Counted from the first letter of the stretch, positions 43,096 to 53,155 are shown. The stretch: DNA of 64,000 bases from Bacilli bacterium (GCA_017513865.1 JAFWMN010000003.1:1-64000); one strand, 5' to 3'. Numbers and translations: made by a program. The notes: generated by a model not told the origin, from the letters alone.

Positions 43096-45261
43096 GTGAG
43101 CAAACAAAAAAGTCAAGTAAATAATTGGAAATACCCAAGAAATACCTTTCTTGTTTTTTTGTTTGCTATAATTATTCTATTCGCTAAATATGCTTATATT
43201 GCTATATCACCTAATATAAATGGCCGAAACATGAAAGCTTTTGCCGCTAACAGAAATACTGTATCAAGAATACTAAAAGCTAAAAGAGGAAACATTTACG
43301 ATTCTGAAGGAAATGTTCTCGCTCATAATGTTACCTCATATACTTTGATTGCTTATTTAGATCCCAAAAGAAGTACTAAAACTAAAATACATCATGTAAA
43401 AGATGTTGATATGACAGCCAAAGCCCTAGCTGAAATCTTAGAGGGTGATGAAAACGAAATAAAAATGCGTCTAGAAAAAGGAAAAAATGAAAATAAATAT
43501 CAAATAGAATTCGGTACTATTGGTAAAAATATTACCGAAATGAAAAAAAGTGAAATTGAAAAAATAAATTTACCAGGAATTGATTTTGAAGAAAATTATA
43601 AAAGATATTATCCAAATGGTGATTTTGCTTCATATATATTAGGTTATGCGAAAACAAATGAAACAAAAAATGAAGATGGTAAAATAGAAACAACTATTGA
43701 TGGTGAACTTGGAATTGAAGCTAAATTTGACGATGAACTAAAAGGGACCGATGGATATTTAAAATATCAACAAGATCGTTTTGGTTATAAAATACCAGAT
43801 ACCCCAGAAACTAGAATTGAAGCTTTAAATGGTGATGATATATACTTAACCATAGATTCAAACATTCAAAGATTTGTTGAAACAGAAGTACAAGTTATAG
43901 ATCAGAAATACCACCCAGAATGGACTATGATATCTGTAATGGATGCCAAAACAGGCGATATTTTAGCATCATCTGGAACACCTTCATTTAATCCTAATAT
44001 AAGAAACTTAGTCAGTTATCAAAACCCATTAGTGTCTAACGCTTTTGAACCAGGATCAACGATGAAAATATATACATATATGTGCGCCATTGAAAAAGGA
44101 ACATATAATGGAAATGCCATCTTTAGATCAGGAAAAATAGAAGTAGCAGATGCAGTTATTAAAGACTGGAATAATACTGGTTGGGGAACTATAAATTATG
44201 ATAAAGGTTTTGAATACTCGAGTAACGTCGGTGTTACTACGATGATAAATAAATTTATAAATAGAGATGAACTAAAAACATGCTTTAAAAAATATGGTTT
44301 TGGTAAATCTACAGGAATTGATTTATCAAAAGAGGTAACAGGAGCACTAGGATTTAAATATCCTGTAGAAGTAGCTAATGCCAGCTTTGGACAAGGTATC
44401 AACACCACCGCTATCCAGCACCTAAAAGCTTTATCGATGCTTGCTAATAATGGTAAAGAAGTTACTCCGCATGTTGTTTCTAAAATAGTTGATTCAAATA
44501 CCGGTAAAACAACATACAAAAGAGAGATTGAAAAAACCGAAGCCTTAGCTAGCGAAAACACTATAAATAAAATAAAAGATTTAATGTACAACGTTGTTAA
44601 CAGTACAGACCCTGAAGCAACTGGTAAAAAATACTTTATTGAAGGATTTAACATTATTGGTAAAACTGGAACATCACAGATTTACGATGAAAAAAGAGGG
44701 GGTTATTTAAAAGGCGAAAACGACTACATATATTCATTTGCTGGTATGTATCCAAAAGATAATCCGGAAGTAATCATATATGCAGCCATAAAAAAACCTG
44801 ACACCCCAACTTCAAGTACTTTAAGTCCATCAATTGTTAGTCTAATGAAAAACATTGCCAAATATCGAAATATTTTTGAAGGAAACAGTCAAAATAATAA
44901 TAGTAATGTAACATCTTTAGTATTAGATTCTTATATCAATAAAAAAACTGAAGACGTTAAAAATTTAATGAATCAAAATAATATCAAAACAGTAATAATT
45001 GGCAGTGGTGATAAAATAATTGATCAATATCCAAATAAAGGTGAAAAAGTTCTTTCCTATGATAAAGTATTCTTAATAACCAATAAAGATCAAGGTAAAA
45101 TGCCAGACTTAACTGGATATTCTAGATCAGATGCAATATATTTAATGAAAAAATTAGGATATAAATATGAACTAGAAGGATATGGGCATGTTATAAGTCA
45201 AAGTATAGCTCCCGGAATGGATGTTGGTGAAAATAAAGTTATTATAAAATTAGAAGCTTAA
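43096..45261 (+). CDS. ftsI: Class B penicillin-binding protein with two PASTA domains
   Basis: This transpeptidase cross-links septal peptidoglycan together with FtsW and FtsL. I choose the GTG at 43096, preceded by GGAAGGTGAT and giving 721 residues. A membrane helix lies at about 15-35, followed by the dimerisation domain with RGNIYDSEGN. The catalytic domain shows the active-site Ser321 in EPGSTMK, SSNVG and KTGTSQI. Two PASTA domains span about 610-720. It starts 4 bases after ftsL. A second class B PBP lies at 47.8 kb, so one may be SpoVD- or PBP2-like; the division role is inferred from position. Confidence 0.92.
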   Translation: MSKQKSQVNNWKYPRNTFLVFLFAIIILFAKYAYIAISPNINGRNMKAFAANRNTVSRILKAKRGNIYDSEGNVLAHNVTSYTLIAYLDPKRSTKTKIHHVKDVDMTAKALAEILEGDENEIKMRLEKGKNENKYQIEFGTIGKNITEMKKSEIEKINLPGIDFEENYKRYYPNGDFASYILGYAKTNETKNEDGKIETTIDGELGIEAKFDDELKGTDGYLKYQQDRFGYKIPDTPETRIEALNGDDIYLTIDSNIQRFVETEVQVIDQKYHPEWTMISVMDAKTGDILASSGTPSFNPNIRNLVSYQNPLVSNAFEPGSTMKIYTYMCAIEKGTYNGNAIFRSGKIEVADAVIKDWNNTGWGTINYDKGFEYSSNVGVTTMINKFINRDELKTCFKKYGFGKSTGIDLSKEVTGALGFKYPVEVANASFGQGINTTAIQHLKALSMLANNGKEVTPHVVSKIVDSNTGKTTYKREIEKTEALASENTINKIKDLMYNVVNSTDPEATGKKYFIEGFNIIGKTGTSQIYDEKRGGYLKGENDYIYSFAGMYPKDNPEVIIYAAIKKPDTPTSSTLSPSIVSLMKNIAKYRNIFEGNSQNNNSNVTSLVLDSYINKKTEDVKNLMNQNNIKTVIIGSGDKIIDQYPNKGEKVLSYDKVFLITNKDQGKMPDLTGYSRSDAIYLMKKLGYKYELEGYGHVISQSIAPGMDVGENKVIIKLEA

Positions 45262-45275
45262 ATAAGCTTCTTTTA
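45252..45275 (+). terminator. Hairpin at the end of the first PBP gene
   Basis: GAAGCTTA / TAAGCTTC overlaps the stop codon and is followed by only four T, so termination may be partial. Confidence 0.6.
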
Positions 45276-45319
45276 AAATGCTAAAATTCGTGATAAAATA
45301 TAAATAACGGAGGCCAAAA

Positions 45320-45592
45320 ATGAAGAAGTATTTTATATTTTTGTTTGTTATATTTTTATTAATGGGGTGTTCAAAAAATGAAGAAGTGACCTGCATAATT
45401 AATAATAAAAAAGCTACATTTGCTTTAAAAAGAGGCATCATTGTAAAATATAAACTAGATGGCAAAGAAAAGAAAAATTATGAAATTGATGAAATAAATG
45501 GGACATATTTTACTAGTTCAGAAAACAATGAGGAAGGAAAAATTGTTCTTAAAAGTTATGTAGAGTCATTAGGAGGAACATGTAATGAGTAA
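45320..45592 (+). CDS. Small putative lipoprotein
   Basis: The 90-residue protein has an N-terminal signal ending in the lipobox LLMGC (Cys17), then a 70-residue mature part with two further cysteines (EVTCIINN, GGTCNE) that may pair. The mature part looks like a short beta domain. A possible extended -10 (TGATAAAAT, 45291-45299) and CGGAGG precede it. It overlaps capA by 8 bases, so the two probably function together. The role is unknown. Confidence 0.7.
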   Translation: MKKYFIFLFVIFLLMGCSKNEEVTCIINNKKATFALKRGIIVKYKLDGKEKKNYEIDEINGTYFTSSENNEEGKIVLKSYVESLGGTCNE

Positions 45593-46772
45593 AAGGAAAA
45601 AAAGAAGGTTAAAAAAAAGAAGAATTTTCGGCCTAATTATAATCATTGCTTTACTTTTTTTACTAGCCATAACAGTTTTCAATAAAAAAGAACCACAAAA
45701 AAAAGCAAAAAGTATAATACCTAAGATAAAACAAGAAGAAAAAGTTGAAACGGCCAAATTAAGTATGGTTATGGTCGGCGATGCCCTGCTTCATGGTTCA
45801 GTTTATAGGGATGCTTATAAAGATGGAAAATATGATTTTTCTCATCAATTAGAATTTATAAAACCAATAATTAAAAACTATGATCTAGCATTCTATAATC
45901 AAGAAACAATATTGGGTGGTACCGAATTAGGTTTATCAGATTATCCAACGTTTAATTCACCATGGGAGTTTGGTGATAATATGCTAGATGCTGGATTTAA
46001 TATCGTAAATTTAGCTACCAATCATACTATGGATAGAGGCGAAAAAGCCATAATAAAATCTTGTGAATATTGGAACCCAAAAAAGAAAGATATCTTATTT
46101 GCTGGAAGTTATTGTTCATTTGAAGATCAAAATGAAATTAAAATTTTTGAAAAAAATGGAATAAAATATACAATGCTTTCATATACATATGGAACCAATG
46201 GAATCCCAGTTCCTAAAGGAAAAGAATATTTAGTAAATTTATATAGTGATGAGCAAGCAAAAAAAGATATTGAAAAAGTAAGAGATAAAGTAGATTTATT
46301 ATTAATTTCTATGCACTGGGGTATTGAATATCAAACAGAACCAACTGCTGAACAAAAAAGAGAAGCAGAATATTTATCAAATTTAGGAGCTGATATAATT
46401 ATTGGAACTCATCCGCATATTATTGAACCAGTTACTTATATAAATGATACTTTAGTAATTTATTCATTAGGCAATTTCATCTCTGCTCAATCTACCAATA
46501 GTGATTATAATACAATGGTTGAACTTATGACATCAGTAGATATTGTAAAAGAAACTAAAGGTAATAAAAGTACCCTTAAATTAGAAAATTTAAACAATGA
46601 ACTTTTATATAATTACTACACAAAAGGTAGTGGCAGATGGTATAACTTTAAAGTAGTTCCTTTCAGCCAAATGAATACAAATTATAATTCTGATTATAAA
46701 AGACTATACGATAAATATAGCAAAGTTGTAAAATTATATGATGAAAATATACCTGTAAAAGAAGCCGCATAG
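45585..46772 (+). CDS. capA: CapA family metallophosphatase-like protein
   Basis: The 395-residue protein has a basic N-terminus, one membrane helix (about 11-29) and an outer CapA (PGA_cap) domain with MVGDALLHGS, FYNQETIL, NLATNHTMDRG, ISMHWGIEY, IIGTHPHIIEP and YSLGNFIS. CapA belongs to the poly-gamma-glutamate capsule system in Bacillus, but many relatives lack the capBC partners. None is seen here, so a capsule role is unproven. It overlaps the small lipoprotein gene and sits inside the dcw cluster. AGGAGG precedes the start. Confidence 0.85.
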   Translation: MSKRKKRRLKKRRIFGLIIIIALLFLLAITVFNKKEPQKKAKSIIPKIKQEEKVETAKLSMVMVGDALLHGSVYRDAYKDGKYDFSHQLEFIKPIIKNYDLAFYNQETILGGTELGLSDYPTFNSPWEFGDNMLDAGFNIVNLATNHTMDRGEKAIIKSCEYWNPKKKDILFAGSYCSFEDQNEIKIFEKNGIKYTMLSYTYGTNGIPVPKGKEYLVNLYSDEQAKKDIEKVRDKVDLLLISMHWGIEYQTEPTAEQKREAEYLSNLGADIIIGTHPHIIEPVTYINDTLVIYSLGNFISAQSTNSDYNTMVELMTSVDIVKETKGNKSTLKLENLNNELLYNYYTKGSGRWYNFKVVPFSQMNTNYNSDYKRLYDKYSKVVKLYDENIPVKEAA

Positions 46773-46783
46773 CTTCTTTTTCT
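46757..46783 (+). terminator. Terminator of capA
   Basis: AAAAGAAGC / GCTTCTTTT with loop CGCATA overlaps the last codons and has a T tail. Confidence 0.8.
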
Positions 46784-46817
46784 TTACGTAAAACACTAAA
46801 ACAAGATTCAAAAAACA

Positions 46818-46846
46818 TTGAATATTTGAAATTATTATAATAAAAT
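46818..46846 (+). promoter_or_regulatory. Promoter of the 275-residue protein gene
   Basis: TTGAAT (46818-46823) and TAAAAT (46841-46846) are separated by 17 bases. A TATAAT at 46836-46841 is an alternative -10. Confidence 0.65.
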
Positions 46847-46865
46847 TATTATAAAGGAGAATAAT

Positions 46866-47693
46866 ATGAAGAAAAATATTTTGATAATAGTGTTATTATT
46901 AATTGTTGCCGGTTTAAGTGTTTTTATTATATATGATAAAACCTTAAAACAAGAAGCAAAACCAAAGGAAACAAAAAAAGAAGTTAAAGAAGAAGTATTG
47001 GACGTGACCTCACAAGAAGTATTAAAACTATTAAATAATGTAAACCTCTTAGCTAAAAACAATCATAGTGATGTATATTATGGTTATTTATACAAAAAAG
47101 ATTCATTAAAAGCTGAAGAAATGGATGATGATTTAATTGTCGCTATCGGTGTTTACCATGAACATTTGAAATGTACTCAATCTTGGGATGAAAAATGCAT
47201 AAAAACAACAAGTGAAAATCCTGCCGGTGAAGTGACTATACCCGCAGAAAATGTAAAAAAAGTAATAAATGAAATTTTAGGTGATATTAAATATGTAAAC
47301 ACTGATATAAAATCAGTAAGCTGTTCTGGTGGTTATAAATATAATAAAAATGATAATTATGTTGGAATCGCTCCGGCATGCGGCTATGCTGGCGATAGTT
47401 ATGACTTTTTAGAAACAAAAATTGCTAAGGCAATAAGAAAAGATAAAAGCCTAGATATTTATGTTAAGGTGGCTTTCGGTCACTATGATTTTAATGAGAA
47501 TGAGCAAAGCAATAATTCCTTATATCACATCTATAATGACTTTAATAAAACAAGTGAAATATATAAAGCTAAAGAAGGAATATATGACTTTGATGAAGTT
47601 TTATTAAATTATGCTGATAAACTTCCATTATATAAATTACACTTTGAAAAAGAAAATGATAATTATCATTTTAAAGGGTCATACAAACAATAA
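46866..47693 (+). CDS. Membrane-anchored protein of unknown function
   Basis: The 275-residue protein has one N-terminal helix (about residues 4-23) and a long outer domain. A lysine/glutamate linker comes first, followed by a domain with four cysteines (HLKCTQSWDEKC, SVSCSGGY, APACGYAG) likely to form two disulfides. It ends in a beta-rich part (NDNYHFKGSYKQ). I recognise no family. It lies inside the dcw cluster between capA and the second PBP, and is a separate transcription unit with its own promoter and terminator. Confidence 0.65.
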   Translation: MKKNILIIVLLLIVAGLSVFIIYDKTLKQEAKPKETKKEVKEEVLDVTSQEVLKLLNNVNLLAKNNHSDVYYGYLYKKDSLKAEEMDDDLIVAIGVYHEHLKCTQSWDEKCIKTTSENPAGEVTIPAENVKKVINEILGDIKYVNTDIKSVSCSGGYKYNKNDNYVGIAPACGYAGDSYDFLETKIAKAIRKDKSLDIYVKVAFGHYDFNENEQSNNSLYHIYNDFNKTSEIYKAKEGIYDFDEVLLNYADKLPLYKLHFEKENDNYHFKGSYKQ

Positions 47694-47716
47694 AGTCCTA
47701 TATGGACTTTTTTATT
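47692..47716 (+). terminator. Terminator of the 275-residue protein gene
   Basis: AAAGTCC / GGACTTT with loop TATAT and a T-rich tail overlaps the stop. Confidence 0.85.
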
Positions 47717-47762
47717 TGTCAAAATTTTGGGGGCCCGCACATATATTTTATTGGTGAATAAT

Positions 47763-49667
47763 ATGTTTTTTAAAAGTATTCATACTAGAATTAAAATAGT
47801 ATTATTAATACTATTTATAATTTTTTTCATAATTATATTAAGAGTATTTTATATAGAAGTGATTGATTATTCAAAATTAAATAAATATGCCAGTAATTTA
47901 TGGAGTAGAAATTTACCAATTAAAGCTGACCGAGGATTAATATATGATAGAAATGGGATAATCCTTGCGGATAATGTGACAACGACATCGCTAGTAATAA
48001 TACCAAATCAAATAAGAGATAAAAAACAAACAGCTAAAGCCCTAGCCCAAATATTAAATATAGATTATGAGGCTATGTTTAAACACATTAATAAAAAAAC
48101 ATCAATAGAAAGAGTACATCCTGAAGGACGAAGACTTTCTTATGAAACAGCTGATAAAATTAAAAACTTAAAACTAGAAGGCATTTATTTAGTAAAAGAA
48201 TCAAAAAGAAAATATCCATACGATTCTTACATGGCACACACTTTAGGATTTGTTGGAATAGATAATCAAGGACTTTCAGGCATAGAACTTACATACAATA
48301 AGTACTTAACTGGAGAAGATGGCGCCATAAAGTATTTTAGCGATGCAAAAGGAAATAAATTAAAATTAAATGAAATATATGAAAGACCACAAAATGGAAT
48401 GAATATAACTTTAACTATAAATAATGAAATTCAAATATCATTAGAAAGAGAATTAAGTAATGCTGTTACAAAATATAATCCCGATAGGATGGTTGGGTTA
48501 GTGATGAATCCAAATAATGGTGAAATATTAGCCATATCTGCAAGGCCTAATTTTTCACAAGAAAATTACCAAAATTACTCCATAGAAGAAATAAATAGAA
48601 ATTTACCAATATGGGCTACCTATGAACCAGGCTCAACTTTCAAAATAATAACTTTAGCAGCCTCTTTAGAAGAAAAAACTGTAGATTTAGAAAAAGATGT
48701 TTTTTATGATAAGGGAAGTATAAAAGTTGAAAATGCAACAATTCATTGTTGGAAACACGGAGGCCATGGGAAAGAAACATTTATGGAAGTTGTTGAAAAC
48801 TCATGTAATCCAGGATTTGTCATTCTGGGACAAAGATTAGGTACAAATACTTTATTTGATTATATTGATAAATTTGGTTTTGGGAAAAAAACCGGTATCG
48901 ATTTAAATGGGGAAGCTACTGGAATAATATTTGATAGAAGCAAAGTAGGGCCAGTAGAACTAGCCACTACTGCCTTTGGCCAAGGTGTTTCTGTAACGCC
49001 AATACAACAAATAACTGCAGTAAGTGCGGCTATAAACGGAGGAAATCTTTATAAACCATATATCGTAAAAAGTATTAATGAACCTGAAACTAACACAGTT
49101 ATTAAAGAAAATAAAAAAACTTTAGTAAGAAAAGTAATCAGTGAAGATACCAGCGCAAAAGTAAGAAATGCTTTAGAAAATGTTGTTGCTAACGGCAGTG
49201 GTAGACCTGCTTATATTGATGGGTATAGAGTAGGTGGTAAAACCGGTACAGCCCAAAAAGCCGAAAATGGAAGATATTTAACTAATAATTATATATTATC
49301 ATTTATTGGTTTTCTTCCAGCAGATAATCCCAAAGTAGTCGTTTATATAGCAATAGATAATCCAAAAGGAACAATTCAGTATGGTGGAACAACCGTTGGC
49401 CCCTTGTCTAAAGCCGTTTTAAAAGATGCGATAAAAGCATTAAAAATTCCTAAATCAAATGGTGGTAAAGAAAAAAAATATAAATGGCCAGATCTTAAAA
49501 CTATAACTGTTCCTGATGTAACTGGAAAAAATATAGAAGAGGCTAAAAAAGAGCTAGAAGGATTAAATGTAATTATAAGTGGAAATGGAAATACCATAAT
49601 TCATCAATCACCAGAACCTAATACCAAACTAAATGAAGGTAAAACCGTAAGACTTTTTACCAGTTAG
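47763..49667 (+). CDS. Second class B penicillin-binding protein, one PASTA domain
   Basis: The 634-residue transpeptidase has a membrane helix at about 10-30, ADRGLIYDRNG, the catalytic Ser291 in EPGSTFK, SCNPG as the SxN motif and KTGTAQK. One PASTA domain lies at the C-terminus (about 583-634, VPDVTGKNIEEAKKEL). This is the SpoVD/FtsI layout. The frame is open to 47727, but the ATG at 47763 follows TTGGTGAATAAT. It precedes mraY by 8 bases and shares that transcript. With the other PBP, it forms an uncommon pair in one cluster. Confidence 0.9.
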   Translation: MFFKSIHTRIKIVLLILFIIFFIIILRVFYIEVIDYSKLNKYASNLWSRNLPIKADRGLIYDRNGIILADNVTTTSLVIIPNQIRDKKQTAKALAQILNIDYEAMFKHINKKTSIERVHPEGRRLSYETADKIKNLKLEGIYLVKESKRKYPYDSYMAHTLGFVGIDNQGLSGIELTYNKYLTGEDGAIKYFSDAKGNKLKLNEIYERPQNGMNITLTINNEIQISLERELSNAVTKYNPDRMVGLVMNPNNGEILAISARPNFSQENYQNYSIEEINRNLPIWATYEPGSTFKIITLAASLEEKTVDLEKDVFYDKGSIKVENATIHCWKHGGHGKETFMEVVENSCNPGFVILGQRLGTNTLFDYIDKFGFGKKTGIDLNGEATGIIFDRSKVGPVELATTAFGQGVSVTPIQQITAVSAAINGGNLYKPYIVKSINEPETNTVIKENKKTLVRKVISEDTSAKVRNALENVVANGSGRPAYIDGYRVGGKTGTAQKAENGRYLTNNYILSFIGFLPADNPKVVVYIAIDNPKGTIQYGGTTVGPLSKAVLKDAIKALKIPKSNGGKEKKYKWPDLKTITVPDVTGKNIEEAKKELEGLNVIISGNGNTIIHQSPEPNTKLNEGKTVRLFTS

Positions 49668-49675
49668 GAGGAAAC

Positions 49676-50668
49676 ATGATTATTTTAATTAAATCAGTAA
49701 TGTCTATAATGATCGGCTTTATTTTTTCTGGATTATTAGGTTTAATGATAGTTCCCTTTTTTAAAAAAAGACAATTCAATCAAGTTTTAAATAGATTTTT
49801 AGAAAAAGAACATAAAGAAAAAGTTGGAACACCAACTATGGGAGGATTAATATTTATAATTCCTTCATTTTTAATAACGTTAATTTTAATAGTATTTAAT
49901 AAAATAAAATTATATGATAGTTTGATTATTATTATGTTTACTTTTATTAGTTATGCCATAATTGGTTTTATCGATGATTTTTTAATAATAAAAAAACAAA
50001 ACAATAAAGGCTTAAGCAAAAATCAAAAGCTTATTATGCAAGTTATAATAGCCATAGTTTTTTTCTATTTATTTATGAAAACAGGAAACGAACCATTAAT
50101 ATGGATTCATACATTAAAAATAAGAAAAAATATTGGCTGGCTATATGGATTGTTCATATTATTTATTTTAACTGCTTCTTCAAATGCGGTTAATTTAACT
50201 GATGGTTTAGATGGCCTAGCTGGAGGTCTTTCATTAATAAGTTTTATAACTTTTGGAATTCTTTCATGGAATGCGGATTGGCTATTAGGATATGAAGAAA
50301 TAGCTATTTTCGCTTTTATTTTAGTAGGATCATTATTAGGATTTATGATTTTTAATGTAAACAAAGCTAAAATATTTATGGGGGATATTGGATCACTTGC
50401 GTTAGGAGCCACTTTAGGAGCCTATGCCATCATAACAAGACATGAATTATTATTAATTTTAATTGGTATAGTTTTTATAATTGAAACAGTAAGCTGCATA
50501 ATTCAATTAATAGTATATAAATATACTAAAAAAAGAGTATTTCTCATGACGCCTATTCATCATACATTTGAAAAATTAGGTTGGAATGAGCAAGATATTG
50601 TAAAACTATTTTGGATTATTGGCTTAATTGCCAGCATGATTGCTATCATATGGGGTGTAATTTTATGA
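49676..50668 (+). CDS. mraY: Phospho-N-acetylmuramoyl-pentapeptide transferase (MraY), dcw copy
   Basis: MraY attaches phospho-MurNAc-pentapeptide to undecaprenyl phosphate to make lipid I. The 330-residue protein has about ten helices with the catalytic Asp pair in IGFIDDFL, NLTDGLDGLAGG and FMGDIGSLALG. The C-terminal HHH motif is altered: TPIHHTFEKLGW has Thr in place of the third histidine. The second mraY at 56.2 kb keeps HHH. It is followed by ftsW with ATGA overlap. It starts 8 bases after the PBP gene with AGGAGG. Confidence 0.93.
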   Translation: MIILIKSVMSIMIGFIFSGLLGLMIVPFFKKRQFNQVLNRFLEKEHKEKVGTPTMGGLIFIIPSFLITLILIVFNKIKLYDSLIIIMFTFISYAIIGFIDDFLIIKKQNNKGLSKNQKLIMQVIIAIVFFYLFMKTGNEPLIWIHTLKIRKNIGWLYGLFILFILTASSNAVNLTDGLDGLAGGLSLISFITFGILSWNADWLLGYEEIAIFAFILVGSLLGFMIFNVNKAKIFMGDIGSLALGATLGAYAIITRHELLLILIGIVFIIETVSCIIQLIVYKYTKKRVFLMTPIHHTFEKLGWNEQDIVKLFWIIGLIASMIAIIWGVIL

Positions 50669-51741
50669 AAAAAATGAACATACCTCTTTTCATAAGTGTT
50701 ATAACCTTGTCACTATTTGGCCTTTTAATGATCTATTCATCATCATATGTGTGGTCTTTATATAAATTTTCAGATCCATTTAAATATTTAAAAAATCAAA
50801 GCTTGTTTCTTATAATAGGAATAGTATTAATGTATATAGTTAGTAAAATAAATTATAAAAAATATTATAAGTATTCAAATAAAATATTCATAATATGTTT
50901 TATCCTAATGATTCTAGTTTTAATAATTGGTTCAAAGCGAAACGGTAGTAAAAGTTGGTTTGGCATAGGATCTTTTGGAATTCAACCGTCAGAATTTATG
51001 AAACTATCAATGATAATATTTACCAGTAAATATTTGTGCAAAAATAAAAAAGAAATAAATAATGTAAAAAAAGGAGTATTGCCGATATTAATTATGACTT
51101 TAATAATATTCGCACTAATAATGTTACAACCCGATTTTGGAACAGGCATAATCTTAGTAATAGGGATTATGGGTCTACTTTTTGTTGGTGGCGTAAATAT
51201 AAAGTTTTTTTTAAAAATAGGCATTCTAGGAATAGGAGGAATAATAGGTCTTATAATTGCTGCCCCTTATAGATTAAAAAGAATACTATCATTTTTAAAT
51301 CCATGGAGTGATCCTCTAGGAAGCGGTTTTCAAATAATTCAATCTTTATATGCGATTGGGCCAGGAGGATTATTAGGATATGGGTTAGGGGGATCAAGAC
51401 AAAAACACTTTTACTTGCCAGAACCCCAAACAGATTTTATTTTTTCAATTATCAGTGAAGAATTTGGTTTTTTAGGAGTATTAATAGTATCTCTTCTTTT
51501 TTGTACAATAATATTTGAATCAATAAAAATAGCTTTAAATTGTAATGATTTGTTTGGAAAATATTTATCTTTCGGTATTGTGTTTATGCTGTCGTTTCAA
51601 ACAATATTAAACTTAAGTGTTGTTATTGGTCTTATCCCAGTAACTGGAGTAACTTTGCCATTTTTAAGTTATGGTGGTTCTAGCTTGTTAATTACGTTAC
51701 TATCAATGGGAATTATCCTTAACATCTCTAAATATAAATAA
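50665..51741 (+). CDS. ftsW: FtsW/RodA/SpoVE family glycosyltransferase
   Basis: SEDS proteins polymerise glycan strands from lipid II. The 358-residue protein has ten helices and the conserved PQTDFIFSIISEEFG, where the aspartate is the likely catalytic residue, plus GLLMIYSSS near the start and LPFLSYGGSS near the end. Position between mraY and murF fits FtsW rather than RodA, but the two cannot be split with certainty. The ATG at 50665 overlaps the mraY TGA (ATGA). A longer frame to 50611 would overlap mraY by 58 bases and is not favoured. Confidence 0.92.
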   Translation: MKKMNIPLFISVITLSLFGLLMIYSSSYVWSLYKFSDPFKYLKNQSLFLIIGIVLMYIVSKINYKKYYKYSNKIFIICFILMILVLIIGSKRNGSKSWFGIGSFGIQPSEFMKLSMIIFTSKYLCKNKKEINNVKKGVLPILIMTLIIFALIMLQPDFGTGIILVIGIMGLLFVGGVNIKFFLKIGILGIGGIIGLIIAAPYRLKRILSFLNPWSDPLGSGFQIIQSLYAIGPGGLLGYGLGGSRQKHFYLPEPQTDFIFSIISEEFGFLGVLIVSLLFCTIIFESIKIALNCNDLFGKYLSFGIVFMLSFQTILNLSVVIGLIPVTGVTLPFLSYGGSSLLITLLSMGIILNISKYK

Positions 51742-51771
51742 AAAAGGACAGTTTAAATTCTGTCTTTTTCC
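51740..51771. terminator. Bidirectional terminator between ftsW and murF
   Basis: AAAAAGGACAG / CTGTCTTTTT with loop TTTAAATT (one bulge) lies between the convergent ends. Confidence 0.85.
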
Positions 51772-53066
51772 ATAAAATAATTTGTTACATTTTCAAGTTT
51801 TATTCCTCTAGAACCTTTGATTAAAATTAAAGTATCTTTAATATTTTCTTTTTCTAAACAAGAAATTACTTCCTCATAATTGTCAAAATATAAAGCGTCA
51901 GTTTTTAAAGCTTTAATATCTTCGCCAACTAAAATCACTTTTTTATTTTCAATTTTATCCAAATAAGGTTTTATTTTTCGATGAATAGCTTTAGAAAAAT
52001 CACCAAGTTCCAAAATAGAACCTAATATTAATAATTTTTTTTGTTTTTCATTTTCTAAAATTTTAAGAACCCCAATTAAAGATTCAAAAGAAGAATTATA
52101 ACAATCGTTAATAATTGTATTACCATTTTTGTCTTCCAAAATATTCATTCGCATATCAAAAGATTTGTATTCTTTTAAAGCTTTAATAATATCATTTATA
52201 TTAACACCATAATATAAAGCCACATTTATAGAAAGCAAGACATCTTCAAGTAAATGCTCTGGAAGATTAACTTCGATTTTGTATTCTTTATCATGATATT
52301 TAATTTTAAAAGAAGAGGAATATAAATCACTTTTTAAATCATAGCCAATCAAATCATTATAATCATTAAAACCAGACTTTATTGTATTTTTAACTTTTTT
52401 TAATAATTCGTCATCACCGTTGACAAACAAAATTTTTTTATCCATGCCATCTAAGATTTCTAATTTAGCTTTTAATATTTCTTCTTTACTACCAAGATTA
52501 CCAATATGTGATGAGCCAATATTAGTAATTATTGCCGTTTCTGGGTTAATCATCTTTGATAAATAAGAAATTTCTTTTAAATGATTCATTCCAAGTTCTG
52601 AAAGCAAAATTTCCGTATCATCTTTTAAATTAAAAACCGTAAGAGGAACACCTATATGATTGTTAAAGTTTTTTTCATTAGCTACCACATTATATTTAGT
52701 GCTTAATAAATTAAGTAAAATATTTCTAGTTGTCGTCTTACCAACACTTCCGGTTAAAGCAATTACTCTAGGTTTATACTTTTCTACCATATAGTGAGCA
52801 ATATCTCCTAAAGCCAAAGTTGTATCTTTAACTAAAATATAAGGAATAGAGCTATCGACTTTTTTAGAAACAATTAATATCTTGGCCCCATTATCGATTG
52901 CTGACTGAACATATTTGTGACCATCGCTATTACCAATTAAGGCAACAAAGACGTCACCTTTTTTAACATCCAAACTGCTTGTTTTAATTTCTTTATACTT
53001 TTCATTTAAATCAATTTCACCAACAAGCTTTCCTTTTGTACTTAAAATTAAATCATTTATATTCAT
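51753..53066 (-). CDS. murF: UDP-MurNAc-tripeptide--D-Ala-D-Ala ligase
   Basis: MurF adds D-Ala-D-Ala to complete the pentapeptide. The 437-residue protein has the three-domain Mur fold: an N-terminal domain with KTSSLDVKKGDVFVAL, the P-loop TGSVGKTTTRN, NEKNFNNHIGVPLT and ELGMNHLKEI, and a C-terminal DDCYNSS-like element (INDCYNSS). The ATG at 53066 follows CTGGTGAT. An earlier in-frame ATG at 53084 lies inside its own -10. It faces ftsW, breaking the usual dcw collinearity, and is divergent from the C26 gene. Confidence 0.94.
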   Translation of the reverse strand: MNINDLILSTKGKLVGEIDLNEKYKEIKTSSLDVKKGDVFVALIGNSDGHKYVQSAIDNGAKILIVSKKVDSSIPYILVKDTTLALGDIAHYMVEKYKPRVIALTGSVGKTTTRNILLNLLSTKYNVVANEKNFNNHIGVPLTVFNLKDDTEILLSELGMNHLKEISYLSKMINPETAIITNIGSSHIGNLGSKEEILKAKLEILDGMDKKILFVNGDDELLKKVKNTIKSGFNDYNDLIGYDLKSDLYSSSFKIKYHDKEYKIEVNLPEHLLEDVLLSINVALYYGVNINDIIKALKEYKSFDMRMNILEDKNGNTIINDCYNSSFESLIGVLKILENEKQKKLLILGSILELGDFSKAIHRKIKPYLDKIENKKVILVGEDIKALKTDALYFDNYEEVISCLEKENIKDTLILIKGSRGIKLENVTNYFMEKDRI

Positions 53067-53082
53067 GTGTATCACCAGTTTC

Positions 53083-53125
53083 ATTATAACACACGAAAAG
53101 GAATATATCTATAATATGATATAAT
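53083..53125. promoter_or_regulatory. Back-to-back promoters of murF and the C26 gene
   Basis: On the minus strand TAGATA (53111-53106) and TATAAT (53088-53083), 17 bases apart, serve murF. On the plus strand the extended -10 TGATATAAT (53117-53125) serves the C26 gene. The two promoters overlap, so they may compete. Confidence 0.65.
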
Positions 53126-53155
53126 GGGTTAAATTATAAAAAGGAAGGGAATAAT

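Noticed and set aside
45585-46772. Poly-gamma-glutamate capsule operon
   Set aside because: Only a CapA-like protein is present; no capB, capC or capE is visible.
47728-47740. Short GC-rich block (GGGGGCCCGC) before the second PBP
   Set aside because: Striking in AT-rich DNA, but it forms no defined promoter, hairpin with T run or known site, so it is not listed as a feature.
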